Origin: an uncultured Methylococcaceae bacterium
GTDB lineage: Bacteria > Pseudomonadota > Gammaproteobacteria > Methylococcales > Methylomonadaceae
Direction of reading: 5' to 3'
Assembly (NCBI GenBank): GCA_903839855.1
Contig: CAIMEB010000243.1
Location: 1 to 45,849 of the forward strand
Length of the DNA: 45,849 nucleotides
Part shown: one piece after another, positions 1 through 8,106 of the stretch
How positions within the stretch are numbered: position 1 is the stretch's first letter
How the letters are laid out: each line of letters starts with the position of its first letter
Notes under the pieces: model-generated
What the model saw: only the letters and a program-made list of their open reading frames with translations
What the model was told of the DNA's origin: nothing
Databases searched by the model: none
Program-made: the position numbers and the translations under genes

Positions 1-132
1 ACATTTTCTGAATTTAAGGAAGCTATTGACGATTGTCTCAACAAGGTGAAATCGACTTATAAGGATCAGGTGAAAACGCTTTTGAATCCAAAGTTTCAGC
101 TTTTTACAAAATCCGCATCTATGCCCGCGTGA
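1..132 (+). mobile_element. 3' end of an IS630-family transposase gene (cut by window edge)
   Basis: Reading frame 1 is open from the first base to a TGA at 130-132 and gives 43 residues. They resemble the C-terminal tail of IS630-family transposases: an F-x-E-F-K-x-A-I start, a Lys-rich amphipathic helix, then L-L-N-P-K-F-Q-L-F. The rest of the gene lies outside the window. The last 69 bases of the window carry a matching IS630-like N-terminus on the same strand. The family call rests on remembered pattern only, and I could not define the terminal inverted repeat. Confidence 0.7.
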
Positions 133-216
133 AGTATAATCCGACTAATCAAAAACAATCTGCTATTATTTCGCACCTTTTAATTTATTTGAATACATCT
201 AACAATCAGGAAAACC

Positions 217-534
217 ATGTCAGAATTTAATAATGTCACTATCGTAAAAAAAGCCAATGTTTACTTCGATGGTAAAGTCAGTAGCCGTACTATCCGTTTT
301 GCAGACGGTTCCTTAAAAACACTCGGCTTTATGTTGCCGGGTGAATATCTTTTCAATACAGCGGCACCAGAATTGATGGAAATTATTGAGGGTGATCTTG
401 AGGTTTTGCTGCCAGGCTCTGACCAATGGCAAAAAGTAGTCGGTGGGCAATCATTTGATGTACCGGCTAATGCAGCTTTCACTGTAAGAATAAATACTGC
501 CACAGACTATTGCTGCTCTTTTAGCCACGAATAA
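217..534 (+). CDS. ppnP: pyrimidine/purine nucleoside phosphorylase PpnP
   Basis: A 105-residue single-domain cupin of the PpnP (YaiE, DUF1255) family. Members split several purine and pyrimidine nucleosides by phosphorolysis, giving the free base and ribose 1-phosphate in the cytosol. The family hallmarks are visible: N-terminal NVTIVKKANVYFDGKVSSR, then GFMLPGEY near residues 38-45, and the E-L-M-E-I-I-EGDLEV strand near 52-64. The length is close to the roughly 94-residue E. coli protein. An AGGA ribosome site sits about 6 bases before the ATG. The next gene starts one base after this stop, so the two are almost certainly co-transcribed and may work together in nucleotide salvage. Confidence 0.93.
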   Translation: MSEFNNVTIVKKANVYFDGKVSSRTIRFADGSLKTLGFMLPGEYLFNTAAPELMEIIEGDLEVLLPGSDQWQKVVGGQSFDVPANAAFTVRINTATDYCCSFSHE

Positions 535-535
535 A

Positions 536-1009
536 ATGAAAAGAGTCGCCATCTTTGTCGATGTGCAAAACATTTATTACACCACTAAGCAATGTTATCA
601 ACGACACTTTAACTACAGTGCATTCTGGACTCAGGCAACAGCCAATAGAAGGGTTGTTGGTGCCTTTGCTTATGCCATTGACAAGGGTGACAAGAAACAG
701 CAAGGGTTTCAGAATATACTTCGGCAAATAGGTTTTGAGGTTAAACTTAAACCCTATATTCAACGTAGTGATGGTTCAGCGAAAGGTGATTGGGATGTAG
801 GCATTACTTTGGATGTTATCGAATATTCGATCAAATCGGACATCATTATCCTTTTATCAGGGGATGGTGATTTCGATTTACTGCTTAATAAAGTTAACCA
901 AACTTACCCAGTTTGTACAGAGGTTTATGGCGTGCTATCACTTACAGCCCCTTCACTGATTAACTCAGCGAGTCGCTTTATAGAAATTGATAGCAAGCTG
1001 TTGCTCTAA
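536..1009 (+). CDS. NYN-domain (LabA/DUF88-like) putative ribonuclease
   Basis: A 157-residue protein made almost entirely of a NYN domain, a PIN-like nuclease fold of the LabA/DUF88 group. The acidic metal-binding residues expected for the fold are visible: D9 in FVDVQN, D85/D87/D93 in GDWDVGITLD, and D110/D112 in SGDGDFD. No extra OST-HTH or other domain is present. The ATG follows the ppnP stop by a single base, with no separate ribosome site, which suggests translational coupling. A metal-dependent RNA-cleaving role is inferred from the fold, and the substrate cannot be read from the sequence. Pairing with a nucleoside phosphorylase would fit RNA turnover and salvage. Confidence 0.85.
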   Translation: MKRVAIFVDVQNIYYTTKQCYQRHFNYSAFWTQATANRRVVGAFAYAIDKGDKKQQGFQNILRQIGFEVKLKPYIQRSDGSAKGDWDVGITLDVIEYSIKSDIIILLSGDGDFDLLLNKVNQTYPVCTEVYGVLSLTAPSLINSASRFIEIDSKLLL

Positions 1010-1191
1010 ACAATAGCTGACGCATAAAGAAACATAACTCATTATTTCTTGATAATACTTTAGAAATAAGGTCAGGATGAATAGCCGGAAATAAGCGATA
1101 AAAAAACTAAATTTTGGGGTAAACTCTGGTTAATGATGAATGCTATTTGTTTGCTTCCTCAAAGAGAGGGTAGGGGAGAATACCTACTTCA

Positions 1192-2796
1192 CTAAAGATC
1201 TTTAACCATTGCCAAAGCAAGGGATTCAGCGACTTTAATACCATCTACAGCAGCAGAGAGTATGCCGCCCGCATAACCTGCACCCTCTCCAGCAGGATAC
1301 AAGCCTCGGGTATTGATACTTTGAAAGGATTCATCACGCTTGATACGAATCGGCGATGAAGTACGTGTTTCAACCCCTGTTAATACCGCGTCCGCCATTG
1401 CAAAGCCTTTTATTTTTTTATCAAATGCAGGTAATGCTTCTCTTATGGCTGTAATCGCATACTCCGGTAATGCCGTACTTAAATCACCTAAATGTACTCC
1501 AGGGGTATAAGAAGGTTCGACAGAACCTAAAACACTAGACGGTCTATTCGCCAAGAAATCCCCCACCAACTGACCCGGTGCCTGATACGTTTCACCCCCT
1601 AATTTAAAAGCACCTTGTTCTAATTGACGTTGAAACTCAATCCCTGCCAAGGGATGCCCTGGATAATCATCTGGCGTAATCCCCACTACAATACCGCTAT
1701 TCGCGTTACGTTCGTTACGTGAATATTGACTCATCCCATTCGTCACCACATGACCGACTTCTGAAGTTGCCGCAACCACAGTACCCCCAGGGCACATACA
1801 AAAACTATAAACCGCTCGACCATTTTTACAATGATGAACCAGTTTATAATCCGCTGCACCCAATAGCGGATGCCCCGCGCTCTTACCAAACCGACATTGA
1901 TCAATCAATGATTGAGGATGTTCTATTCGAAAACCAATTGAAAAAGGTTTCGCTTCAATATAGACCCCACGGTCGTACAGCATCTTAAAAGTGTCCCTAG
2001 CACTGTGACCGACAGCCAATACCACATAGCGGCTGTTTAAGGTTTCACCATTAGCCAAGGTGACACCTGTCACTCGTCTTTGTTCGATGTTAAGTAAATC
2101 AACTCGACTTTGGAAACGAATCTCCCCATCTAAAGATTCTATCGTAGCTCTAATGTGCTCAACCATAGAAACCAGTCTAAAAGTACCGATATGGGGTTTA
2201 CTGACCCTCAAGATTTCTTCAGGCGCACCGGCTTTTACAAACTCAGTGAGTACTTTTCGACCATAATGATTAGGATCTTTGATCTGTGTATATAACTTAC
2301 CATCTGAAAAAGTACCCGCCCCGCCTTCACCAAACTGCACATTCGATTCTGGATTAAAAATACTCTTACGCCACAAACCGAAGGTATCTTTAGTACGCTC
2401 GCGTACTTCTTTACCACGTTCTAAAATGATGGGCTTAAAACCCATTTGCGCAAGAATTAAACCAACAAATAACCCACAAGGCCCTGTGCCAATCACAATC
2501 GGTCTGTCCGTCAAATTTGCGGGTGCTTGGGTAACAAAACGATACGTTGTATCGGGTGTTAAGGAGATATGCGGGTCTTCACTTTTACGTGCTAATAATG
2601 CAGCTTCATTTTTAAGCTCAACGTCTAAGGTATAAACCAAACTAATATCATTACGCTTTCTGGCATCATGCCCTTGACGAAATACGGTATAACTCAACAA
2701 TTGCTCGGCAGAAATTTCCAGTCGCTTAAGAATGGCTGTTTTAATAGCGCTTTCCGGATGATCTAAGGGGAGTTTAAGTTCATTAATTCTTAGCAT
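1192..2796 (-). CDS. NAD(P)/FAD-dependent oxidoreductase (COG2509-type)
   Basis: A 534-residue flavoprotein. After an N-terminal region of about 95 residues there is a Rossmann FAD-binding start, VIGTGPCGLFVGL, with G103, G105 and G108. A GEGGAGTFSDGKLYTQ segment follows around residues 156-171, and a second FAD contact region near the C-terminus (LYPAGEGAGYAGGILSA). This arrangement is that of the COG2509 'uncharacterized FAD-dependent dehydrogenase' family. No experimentally fixed substrate is known to me. The gene stands alone, with about 180 bases on either side and the neighbouring plus-strand genes facing or diverging. Calling it a dehydrogenase is family-based, and any pathway assignment would be a guess. 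Confidence 0.88.
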   Translation of the reverse strand: MLRINELKLPLDHPESAIKTAILKRLEISAEQLLSYTVFRQGHDARKRNDISLVYTLDVELKNEAALLARKSEDPHISLTPDTTYRFVTQAPANLTDRPIVIGTGPCGLFVGLILAQMGFKPIILERGKEVRERTKDTFGLWRKSIFNPESNVQFGEGGAGTFSDGKLYTQIKDPNHYGRKVLTEFVKAGAPEEILRVSKPHIGTFRLVSMVEHIRATIESLDGEIRFQSRVDLLNIEQRRVTGVTLANGETLNSRYVVLAVGHSARDTFKMLYDRGVYIEAKPFSIGFRIEHPQSLIDQCRFGKSAGHPLLGAADYKLVHHCKNGRAVYSFCMCPGGTVVAATSEVGHVVTNGMSQYSRNERNANSGIVVGITPDDYPGHPLAGIEFQRQLEQGAFKLGGETYQAPGQLVGDFLANRPSSVLGSVEPSYTPGVHLGDLSTALPEYAITAIREALPAFDKKIKGFAMADAVLTGVETRTSSPIRIKRDESFQSINTRGLYPAGEGAGYAGGILSAAVDGIKVAESLALAMVKDL

Positions 2797-3004
2797 GTTT
2801 AATTTTTAAAGTGTTATCTGCAAAACAAAAAAGCATATCTTTTTTATGCTAGCTATTTTACATGACAGAGCTGTTTCTGGATTCATTAGATTTTCAGTAC
2901 TAGATTTAAGTTTTGTGAATATAATTAGCAGACTTAGTAAAAGATTCGCCTAGAATAATAACAACACTTGGCGCGTTCCATAACAATACGTGAGGGAAAA
3001 ACCT

Positions 3005-3427
3005 ATGAAAAACAAAAAACTACTTGCCCTAATCTCTATAATTTCATTATTAATGACTGCATCTACGAATGCTGCAGAACATCACAGTGGTCATGGTGGT
3101 GGTATGGGTGGCGGTGGCGGCACTACCAGTTCTTGTGGTAAACCCAATCTGGGTAAGTTTTTACCCCCTCATTTAAGTACAGTCGTTCCCGAAGCGGAGT
3201 TTTCATTTTTAGTTTTTAATATCAATAATCCCGGGCAGGTCTTTGCGACTGTAAAAAACATACCCGTTGAGCTAACTTCAGAATTCAGAGACCCTTATTA
3301 TATATTTAAAGGAAAACTCCCCGCTTCACTGGTTAACACACCCGCACGGATTAATATCAAAGTAAAAGCCAAATCTACCCATTGTGAAGCAGAAAATGGC
3401 TGGTTATTAACCATTGCCGATAAATAA
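3005..3427 (+). CDS. small secreted His/Gly-rich protein of unknown function
   Basis: The ATG at 3005 is preferred over the in-frame GTG at 2990 because a GAGGG ribosome site lies about 8 bases upstream of it. The 140-residue product starts with a clear signal peptide (MKNKKLL, hydrophobic core, probable cleavage after ANA). The mature protein begins with a low-complexity H/G stretch (AEHHSGHGGGMGGGGG). One Cys follows shortly after and another lies near the C-terminus, so a disulphide in the periplasm is possible. The remainder looks like a single beta-rich domain. I do not recognise the family. The His-rich N-terminus could bind metal ions, but that is inference only. The gene is isolated, and a 12-bp inverted repeat lies just downstream. 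Confidence 0.7.
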   Translation: MKNKKLLALISIISLLMTASTNAAEHHSGHGGGMGGGGGTTSSCGKPNLGKFLPPHLSTVVPEAEFSFLVFNINNPGQVFATVKNIPVELTSEFRDPYYIFKGKLPASLVNTPARINIKVKAKSTHCEAENGWLLTIADK

Positions 3428-3450
3428 TTAGACGCATACTAACGCATAGC

Positions 3451-3492
3451 TTATCAACTGCGTTACAATTCAACTATTGTCGCAGTTGATAA
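3451..3492. repeat. 12-bp perfect inverted repeat between two plus-strand genes
   Basis: TTATCAACTGCG at 3451-3462 is matched exactly by CGCAGTTGATAA at 3481-3492, with an 18-base loop. It lies 23 bases after the His/Gly-rich gene and 16 bases before the DUF155 start. No T-run follows, so it is not a standard intrinsic terminator. It could be an mRNA hairpin or a protein-binding site. Confidence 0.7.
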
Positions 3493-3508
3493 CACCTCAA
3501 AACTCACT

Positions 3509-4303
3509 ATGTCAGAAAACAACCCCATTAAAAAATGCTCTGCATACTGCTTGGCATTGCGCTTTGATATTAATGAATTAGCCGCTGTGCTTTCAGAATC
3601 AACACTTATTAGAATTATCAAAGGTGCTTTACTCATTGAAGATGAAGAGTCCTGGTCTATCGTGTTCTCTTATGGTGCGGTCGTTCATTGGAATGTCAGT
3701 ACCGAACAACAAGCTAAATTACACCTCTTGTTATTGAATTATGCTGAAAATCCGCTAACCACTATAGAAGAAGATTATTTTACCTTTACGCTCAATTGCT
3801 CCAGCACGCGCATTATTGAAGATCATATTGAAATAGAGTCCTCAGATCCTATTTTAATTTTTGCCTTATCTCAAGGGATGGCTCAATCAATTAAATTAGC
3901 ATCATTTGAAACCAATGCCATAACAACCATTAATAACACCAGTTACATTCCTAGATCGTTAGCCGAAAATGGCAGTATTAAATTAAGTCGTTATAATATA
4001 GCCAAGATTCGCGGACAATTATTTTTAACCAAAAGTGATATTATCTTGAACTACGACTTGCTTGATACCCCAGAATTCTTTTGGGAGTACCCTGAATATG
4101 AAGCCTTTTATAGCATAACAGCAAAGTATTTAGAGATAGCCCCCCGCACCCAAGTATTATCCAAAAAATTGGAAACCATTCATGAGTTATTTGAAATGTT
4201 GGCGGATGAACAAAAACATAGGCACTCAACCATACTCGAATGGATTATCATCTGGCTTATTTCCTTTGAGATAGGTATGACAATATTCGATAAACTTTTT
4301 TAA
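3509..4303 (+). CDS. RMD1/YagE family protein (DUF155), C-terminally membrane anchored
   Basis: A 264-residue protein matching the DUF155 (RMD1/YagE/Sif2) family. The pattern seen is an N-terminal alpha/beta part with VFSYGAVVHW, a central region with SQGMAQSIKLASFE and a C-terminal helical hairpin (LEIAPRTQVLSKKLETIHELFEML). It ends in one transmembrane helix at about residues 243-262. Yeast members act at the mitochondrial inner membrane, while bacterial members have no settled role. No strong Shine-Dalgarno precedes the ATG. The gene is followed by rlmJ 33 bases downstream on the same strand, so they may share a transcript, without an obvious functional link. Confidence 0.85.
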   Translation: MSENNPIKKCSAYCLALRFDINELAAVLSESTLIRIIKGALLIEDEESWSIVFSYGAVVHWNVSTEQQAKLHLLLLNYAENPLTTIEEDYFTFTLNCSSTRIIEDHIEIESSDPILIFALSQGMAQSIKLASFETNAITTINNTSYIPRSLAENGSIKLSRYNIAKIRGQLFLTKSDIILNYDLLDTPEFFWEYPEYEAFYSITAKYLEIAPRTQVLSKKLETIHELFEMLADEQKHRHSTILEWIIIWLISFEIGMTIFDKLF

Positions 4304-4336
4304 GAAAGTCATCTTTATCTTACTCAACACGTTTTA

Positions 4337-5179
4337 ATGCTTAGTTATCGACACTCATTTCACGCTGGCAATTTTGCTGATGTTTTAAAACATACTGTTC
4401 TAATCAAAATCCTTGAGCATCTGGTAAAAAAAGAGAAGCCGTTCTGTTGTATTGATACGCATGCAGGGCCTGGTGATTATCAACTGGGCAGTGATTATGC
4501 TTTAAAAAATAAAGAATTTGAAAACGGTATAGGTAGACTGTGGCAGTGTTCTAATTTATCTGAGCCTATTGCCGCATATATTAATATCGTTAAGCGCTTT
4601 AACTCAACTGAACAGCTTACCCATTATCCCGGCTCGCCCTTAATAATCCAACCATTTTTGCGGACTCATGATCGCTTGTTATTACATGAATTACACTCAA
4701 CAGAAATCCAGTCATTAACGACGGCTGTTAAAAAAGACAGGCGTATCAAGGTGTTTCATGAGGATGGTTTGAAGCATAGCTTAGGCCTATTACCTCCCAA
4801 AGAACACCGAGGGCTGATATTAATAGATCCTTCTTATGAAATTAAAAATGACTATCAATTAGTCATTGAATCCTTAATACAAATGGTTAAGCGTTTTGCT
4901 ATAGGGACTTATGCGCTGTGGTATCCCGTCGTGGATCGTAAACGTAATAAACACCTCGAACAAGCTATCAAAAACAGTGGTCTAAGAAACGTACAGTTAT
5001 TTGAATTGGGTATCACTACTGACACTGAAGAACATGGTATGACCGCCAGTGGGATGATTGTTATTAATCCGCCGTGGACGCTAGCCAACGATATGCAACA
5101 AACATTGCCTTGGCTAGCGGATAAACTGGGCATTGAGGGTTTAGGGCATTATCGAATTGAAATACTCGTTAACGAATAA
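4337..5179 (+). CDS. rlmJ: 23S rRNA (adenine(2030)-N6)-methyltransferase RlmJ
   Basis: A 280-residue protein, the family's usual length, with the characteristic start MLSYRHSFHAGNFADVLKH. RlmJ methylates N6 of A2030 in 23S rRNA using S-adenosylmethionine. The SAM-binding motif IDTHAGPGDY is at about residues 39-48. The catalytic motif is D164-P-S-Y167, where the family norm is DPPY. The Pro-to-Ser change keeps the catalytic Asp and the stacking Tyr, so activity is likely retained. The final part contains GMTASGMIVINPPW, also typical. No close functional partner lies beside it. Confidence 0.95.
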   Translation: MLSYRHSFHAGNFADVLKHTVLIKILEHLVKKEKPFCCIDTHAGPGDYQLGSDYALKNKEFENGIGRLWQCSNLSEPIAAYINIVKRFNSTEQLTHYPGSPLIIQPFLRTHDRLLLHELHSTEIQSLTTAVKKDRRIKVFHEDGLKHSLGLLPPKEHRGLILIDPSYEIKNDYQLVIESLIQMVKRFAIGTYALWYPVVDRKRNKHLEQAIKNSGLRNVQLFELGITTDTEEHGMTASGMIVINPPWTLANDMQQTLPWLADKLGIEGLGHYRIEILVNE

Positions 5180-5214
5180 CTCTAAATCGGGTACATCTAC
5201 TTTATCATTTATAC

Positions 5215-7062
5215 GTGATCTTTAAATTTCTCGCTTTTATACTGGTTGGTGCCATTGGAACTATCGTACATTATTCGATACTGTACGGTCTTGTTGAGTT
5301 TTATGCTGTTAATCCTGTTGGGGGGTCTGGTTGGGGTGCCTTGGCAGGATTATTGATTAATTATGTTTTAAACTATTCACTCACGTTTAAAAGCCAACAA
5401 CCCCATGCTCAGACTTTACCCAAGTTTGCACTGATTGCCTCCTTGGGCTTTTGTTTAAATCTGGGCTTAATGGCACTATTTACACCTAAACTTTATTATC
5501 TTTTCGCGCAGATTATCACCACGGGTATCGTTTTAGTCTGGAATTTTTTTGCCAATCACTTCTGGACTTTTAAAATGGACTCCTTGGAACAAACGATTGA
5601 CACACAGCTAGACATACAGCCAGTGGGTGATCTACAAAATGAGGTCAAAAGAGGGTGGATACTCAGCACACTTTTAGTGATCCGACTGCTGACTCTAGGT
5701 TTTTATCCACTCTATGATCCGTCTGAATCCCGATATGCAGAAATGGGTCGTAAGATGTTAGAAACGGGTAATTGGGTAACGCCTTTAATTGATTATGGGC
5801 GACCCTTTTGGGGGAAACCACCGCTTACCGTTTGGTTAACGGCCTCTAGCTTAGGCTTGGGGGGCATTAATGAATTCTTTGCTCGCTTGCCCTCGCTCTT
5901 ATTAAGCGTCTGCATCCTGTGGATTATTTACCATCTGGTCAACAGACAACGTGACCGCACAACCTCCTCTAGCACCGTTATTATTTTAGCCAGTACGGTA
6001 CTCTTTTTTGTCATGTCAGGTACGGTGGCAATGGATGTGTGCATGAACCTAGGGGTCACACTAGCGCTTGCCTCATTCTGGTTAGCGTTACGTGATGAAT
6101 CTAGCCACATCTTTTGGTCGTATATTTTCTTTATTGGCTTAAGCATTGGGCTGTTAGCCAAAGGCCCCATCGCTATCGTACTTTCAGGTATCAGTATAGG
6201 CTTATGGACACTTCTTACCAACCAGTGGATACGGGTTTGGCAGCGCATACCTTGGGTTAAGGGTACACTACTTATGCTGGCTATCAGTTCCCCCTGGTAT
6301 ATAATCGCTGAACATAACACACCGGGATTCTTAGAATACTTTTTTATTGGAGAACACTGGAAACGCTTTACTGAAAGCGGTTGGAAAGGTGATCTTTATG
6401 GTAATGGCCATGCCCAACCTCATGGCAAAATATGGCTTTATTGGCTAGGTGGCGCCTTCCCTTGGTCTTTAATTTTTATAGGCATTATTGTTAATGCGTT
6501 AGTCAAGAAAAAATCAGTCGAATTAATCAAGTCAAACGACGGTTGGCGACTCTATTGTCTATTGTGGATGTTAGCACCACTGATGTTTTTTACCCTGTCA
6601 GCGAATATTATCTGGACTTACACCTTAACCGGTTTAACGGGGTTTGCTTTATTGCTGGCTGACTGGCTTACTATCCGTGTTGTTTACCGAAGAATGTTAG
6701 TACTGTGTGTCCCTCTTATTTTTGCAGGTTTAGTACTTTACTATCATTATCCGAATGTGGATTTTTTTAAATCACAACAACAACTCATCGCAAACTATCA
6801 AAAAGCCGCCCAAGCGGATGAACGCTTACTTTATTTCAACAGAAGACCTTATTCTGCCCAGTTTTATTTAGAGGGACAGGCAATAGACTTAGAAACAACT
6901 GAAGACTTGCAAGCAAGCTTAACCGAGTCAAATCATGATTTTTATGCCATAAAAAAAGATTTAGTGAATAGTCTTCCTGAAGCTATCAAATTACGCCTTG
7001 ATCTAGTAAAAAGCTTTAGACAATTCTCTCTTTTTCATGCCCATGCCTTATACAAAAAATGA
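5215..7062 (+). CDS. GtrA domain fused to an ArnT-like (GT39/GT83) membrane glycosyltransferase
   Basis: A 615-residue membrane protein starting at GTG, as no ATG is suitably placed. Residues 1-119 form a four-helix GtrA domain, with the typical NYVLNYSLTFK (49-59) and NFFANHFWTF (110-119) signatures. GtrA proteins are thought to handle undecaprenyl-phosphate-linked sugars. From about residue 146 comes an ArnT/PMT-like glycosyltransferase: first helix, then the periplasmic loop with D168-P-S-E171-S-R-Y-A-E and GRPFWGKPPL (195-204), many further helices, and a small C-terminal soluble part. ArnT-type enzymes move a sugar from a polyprenyl-phosphate donor to an acceptor outside the inner membrane. 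The next gene overlaps by four bases (ATGA) and encodes a carbohydrate deacetylase. Donor and acceptor are unknown. Confidence 0.9.
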   Translation: MIFKFLAFILVGAIGTIVHYSILYGLVEFYAVNPVGGSGWGALAGLLINYVLNYSLTFKSQQPHAQTLPKFALIASLGFCLNLGLMALFTPKLYYLFAQIITTGIVLVWNFFANHFWTFKMDSLEQTIDTQLDIQPVGDLQNEVKRGWILSTLLVIRLLTLGFYPLYDPSESRYAEMGRKMLETGNWVTPLIDYGRPFWGKPPLTVWLTASSLGLGGINEFFARLPSLLLSVCILWIIYHLVNRQRDRTTSSSTVIILASTVLFFVMSGTVAMDVCMNLGVTLALASFWLALRDESSHIFWSYIFFIGLSIGLLAKGPIAIVLSGISIGLWTLLTNQWIRVWQRIPWVKGTLLMLAISSPWYIIAEHNTPGFLEYFFIGEHWKRFTESGWKGDLYGNGHAQPHGKIWLYWLGGAFPWSLIFIGIIVNALVKKKSVELIKSNDGWRLYCLLWMLAPLMFFTLSANIIWTYTLTGLTGFALLLADWLTIRVVYRRMLVLCVPLIFAGLVLYYHYPNVDFFKSQQQLIANYQKAAQADERLLYFNRRPYSAQFYLEGQAIDLETTEDLQASLTESNHDFYAIKKDLVNSLPEAIKLRLDLVKSFRQFSLFHAHALYKK

Positions 7063-7883
7063 TCAATCGTGCGCCCATTGAGCTAATCATTAACGCTGAT
7101 GACTATAGCTACTATCCTTGTGTGAGTGAAGGAATCTTAGAGGCTGCTAAATCCGGCGCGATTACTGCAACGGGTATTCTAGCCAATAGCCCTGACTTAA
7201 CGACCCAACTTGAATGGCTTAAGTCATTTGAAAACCTGGACTTGGGTGTGCATCTAAATCTGACCTCAAGACATCCTTTAACAGCCCCGATAACGGATAA
7301 ACTATCTGCTTGGGACGGTTGTTTTCCTAGCACTTATATTATGAGTTGTTTGCTGTTAACCAAGAAAATAACTCTTCAGGATATTCGACTGGAATGGTCT
7401 GCCCAGATAGAGGCTTGCCAAGGACATAAGCTGGTATTTTTAAACTCGCATGAGCACATTCACATGCTTCCGTTGTTATTTCCCTTGACCTTAGAATTAG
7501 CGCACGCTTATAACATTCCTAATGTTCGTTTAACTCAAGCTGACTGGGTTAGCCCCTTTAATCACTCAACACTCATCCGAAATACTCTTATTCAGAGTAT
7601 GTATGCGTTTAATCAATCGCGTATTAAACAAGTTACCCCTTTATTTTTAGGATTGAGCCGTAGCGGCAAGCTTGACTATGATTATTTGACTCGAATTTTT
7701 AGAAGACTTAAACCGGAGTATCGTTACGAGTTGATGTGCCATCCCGGACACCTTGATCCTACCCAAATTTCAGATCCAAAGCTGTTATGTTACCATGACT
7801 GGACATCAGAACTTGAGCTGTTACAAAACCCTAACGTGCATGATTTGTATCAGCAATTTAATATACGCTTAAGTCGTTATTGA
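7059..7883 (+). CDS. ChbG/HpnK (YdjC-like) carbohydrate deacetylase
   Basis: A 274-residue protein of the YdjC/ChbG/HpnK deacetylase family. Metal and catalytic motifs are visible: INADD with D14/D15, GVHLNLT with H65, NSHEHIHMLP with H131, H133 and H135, and ELMCHPG near the C-terminus. Family enzymes remove N-acetyl groups from amino sugars (ChbG on chitooligosaccharides), and HpnK is the hopanoid-cluster member. The start codon overlaps the stop of the GtrA-ArnT gene (ATGA), so the two are co-translated. I infer that it trims the acetyl group of a lipid-linked amino sugar handled by its partner, much as ArnD (a different fold) acts before ArnT. No hopanoid genes are nearby, so HpnK itself is less likely. 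Confidence 0.88.
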   Translation: MINRAPIELIINADDYSYYPCVSEGILEAAKSGAITATGILANSPDLTTQLEWLKSFENLDLGVHLNLTSRHPLTAPITDKLSAWDGCFPSTYIMSCLLLTKKITLQDIRLEWSAQIEACQGHKLVFLNSHEHIHMLPLLFPLTLELAHAYNIPNVRLTQADWVSPFNHSTLIRNTLIQSMYAFNQSRIKQVTPLFLGLSRSGKLDYDYLTRIFRRLKPEYRYELMCHPGHLDPTQISDPKLLCYHDWTSELELLQNPNVHDLYQQFNIRLSRY

Positions 7884-8106
7884 AACATTTGACGGATTAT
7901 TGCTTATAATTAAAGGAAACTATTAATTTTTTGGGTTCAAGGGGAACAGTTTGGTTGTAAAGTGTTTTTGATGTACGAGGATTAGTTATGGTTAAAGCAG
8001 TTAAACTATTAGCGTGTTTATCCGTTAAAATACAGCAGACAATATGTAGGTATTGATTTAAATTAATATGTTTTTACGTTGATTAAAAAGAGATTATAAA
8101 ACGCCT

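Noticed and set aside
1719-2635. Plus-strand frames inside the FAD-dependent oxidoreductase gene
   Set aside because: They lie antisense to a full-length conserved gene and show no family pattern of their own.
7988-8056. Very short plus-strand frame starting ATGGTTAAAGC
   Set aside because: It has only 22 codons, no ribosome site and no similarity that I can see; not enough to call a peptide.
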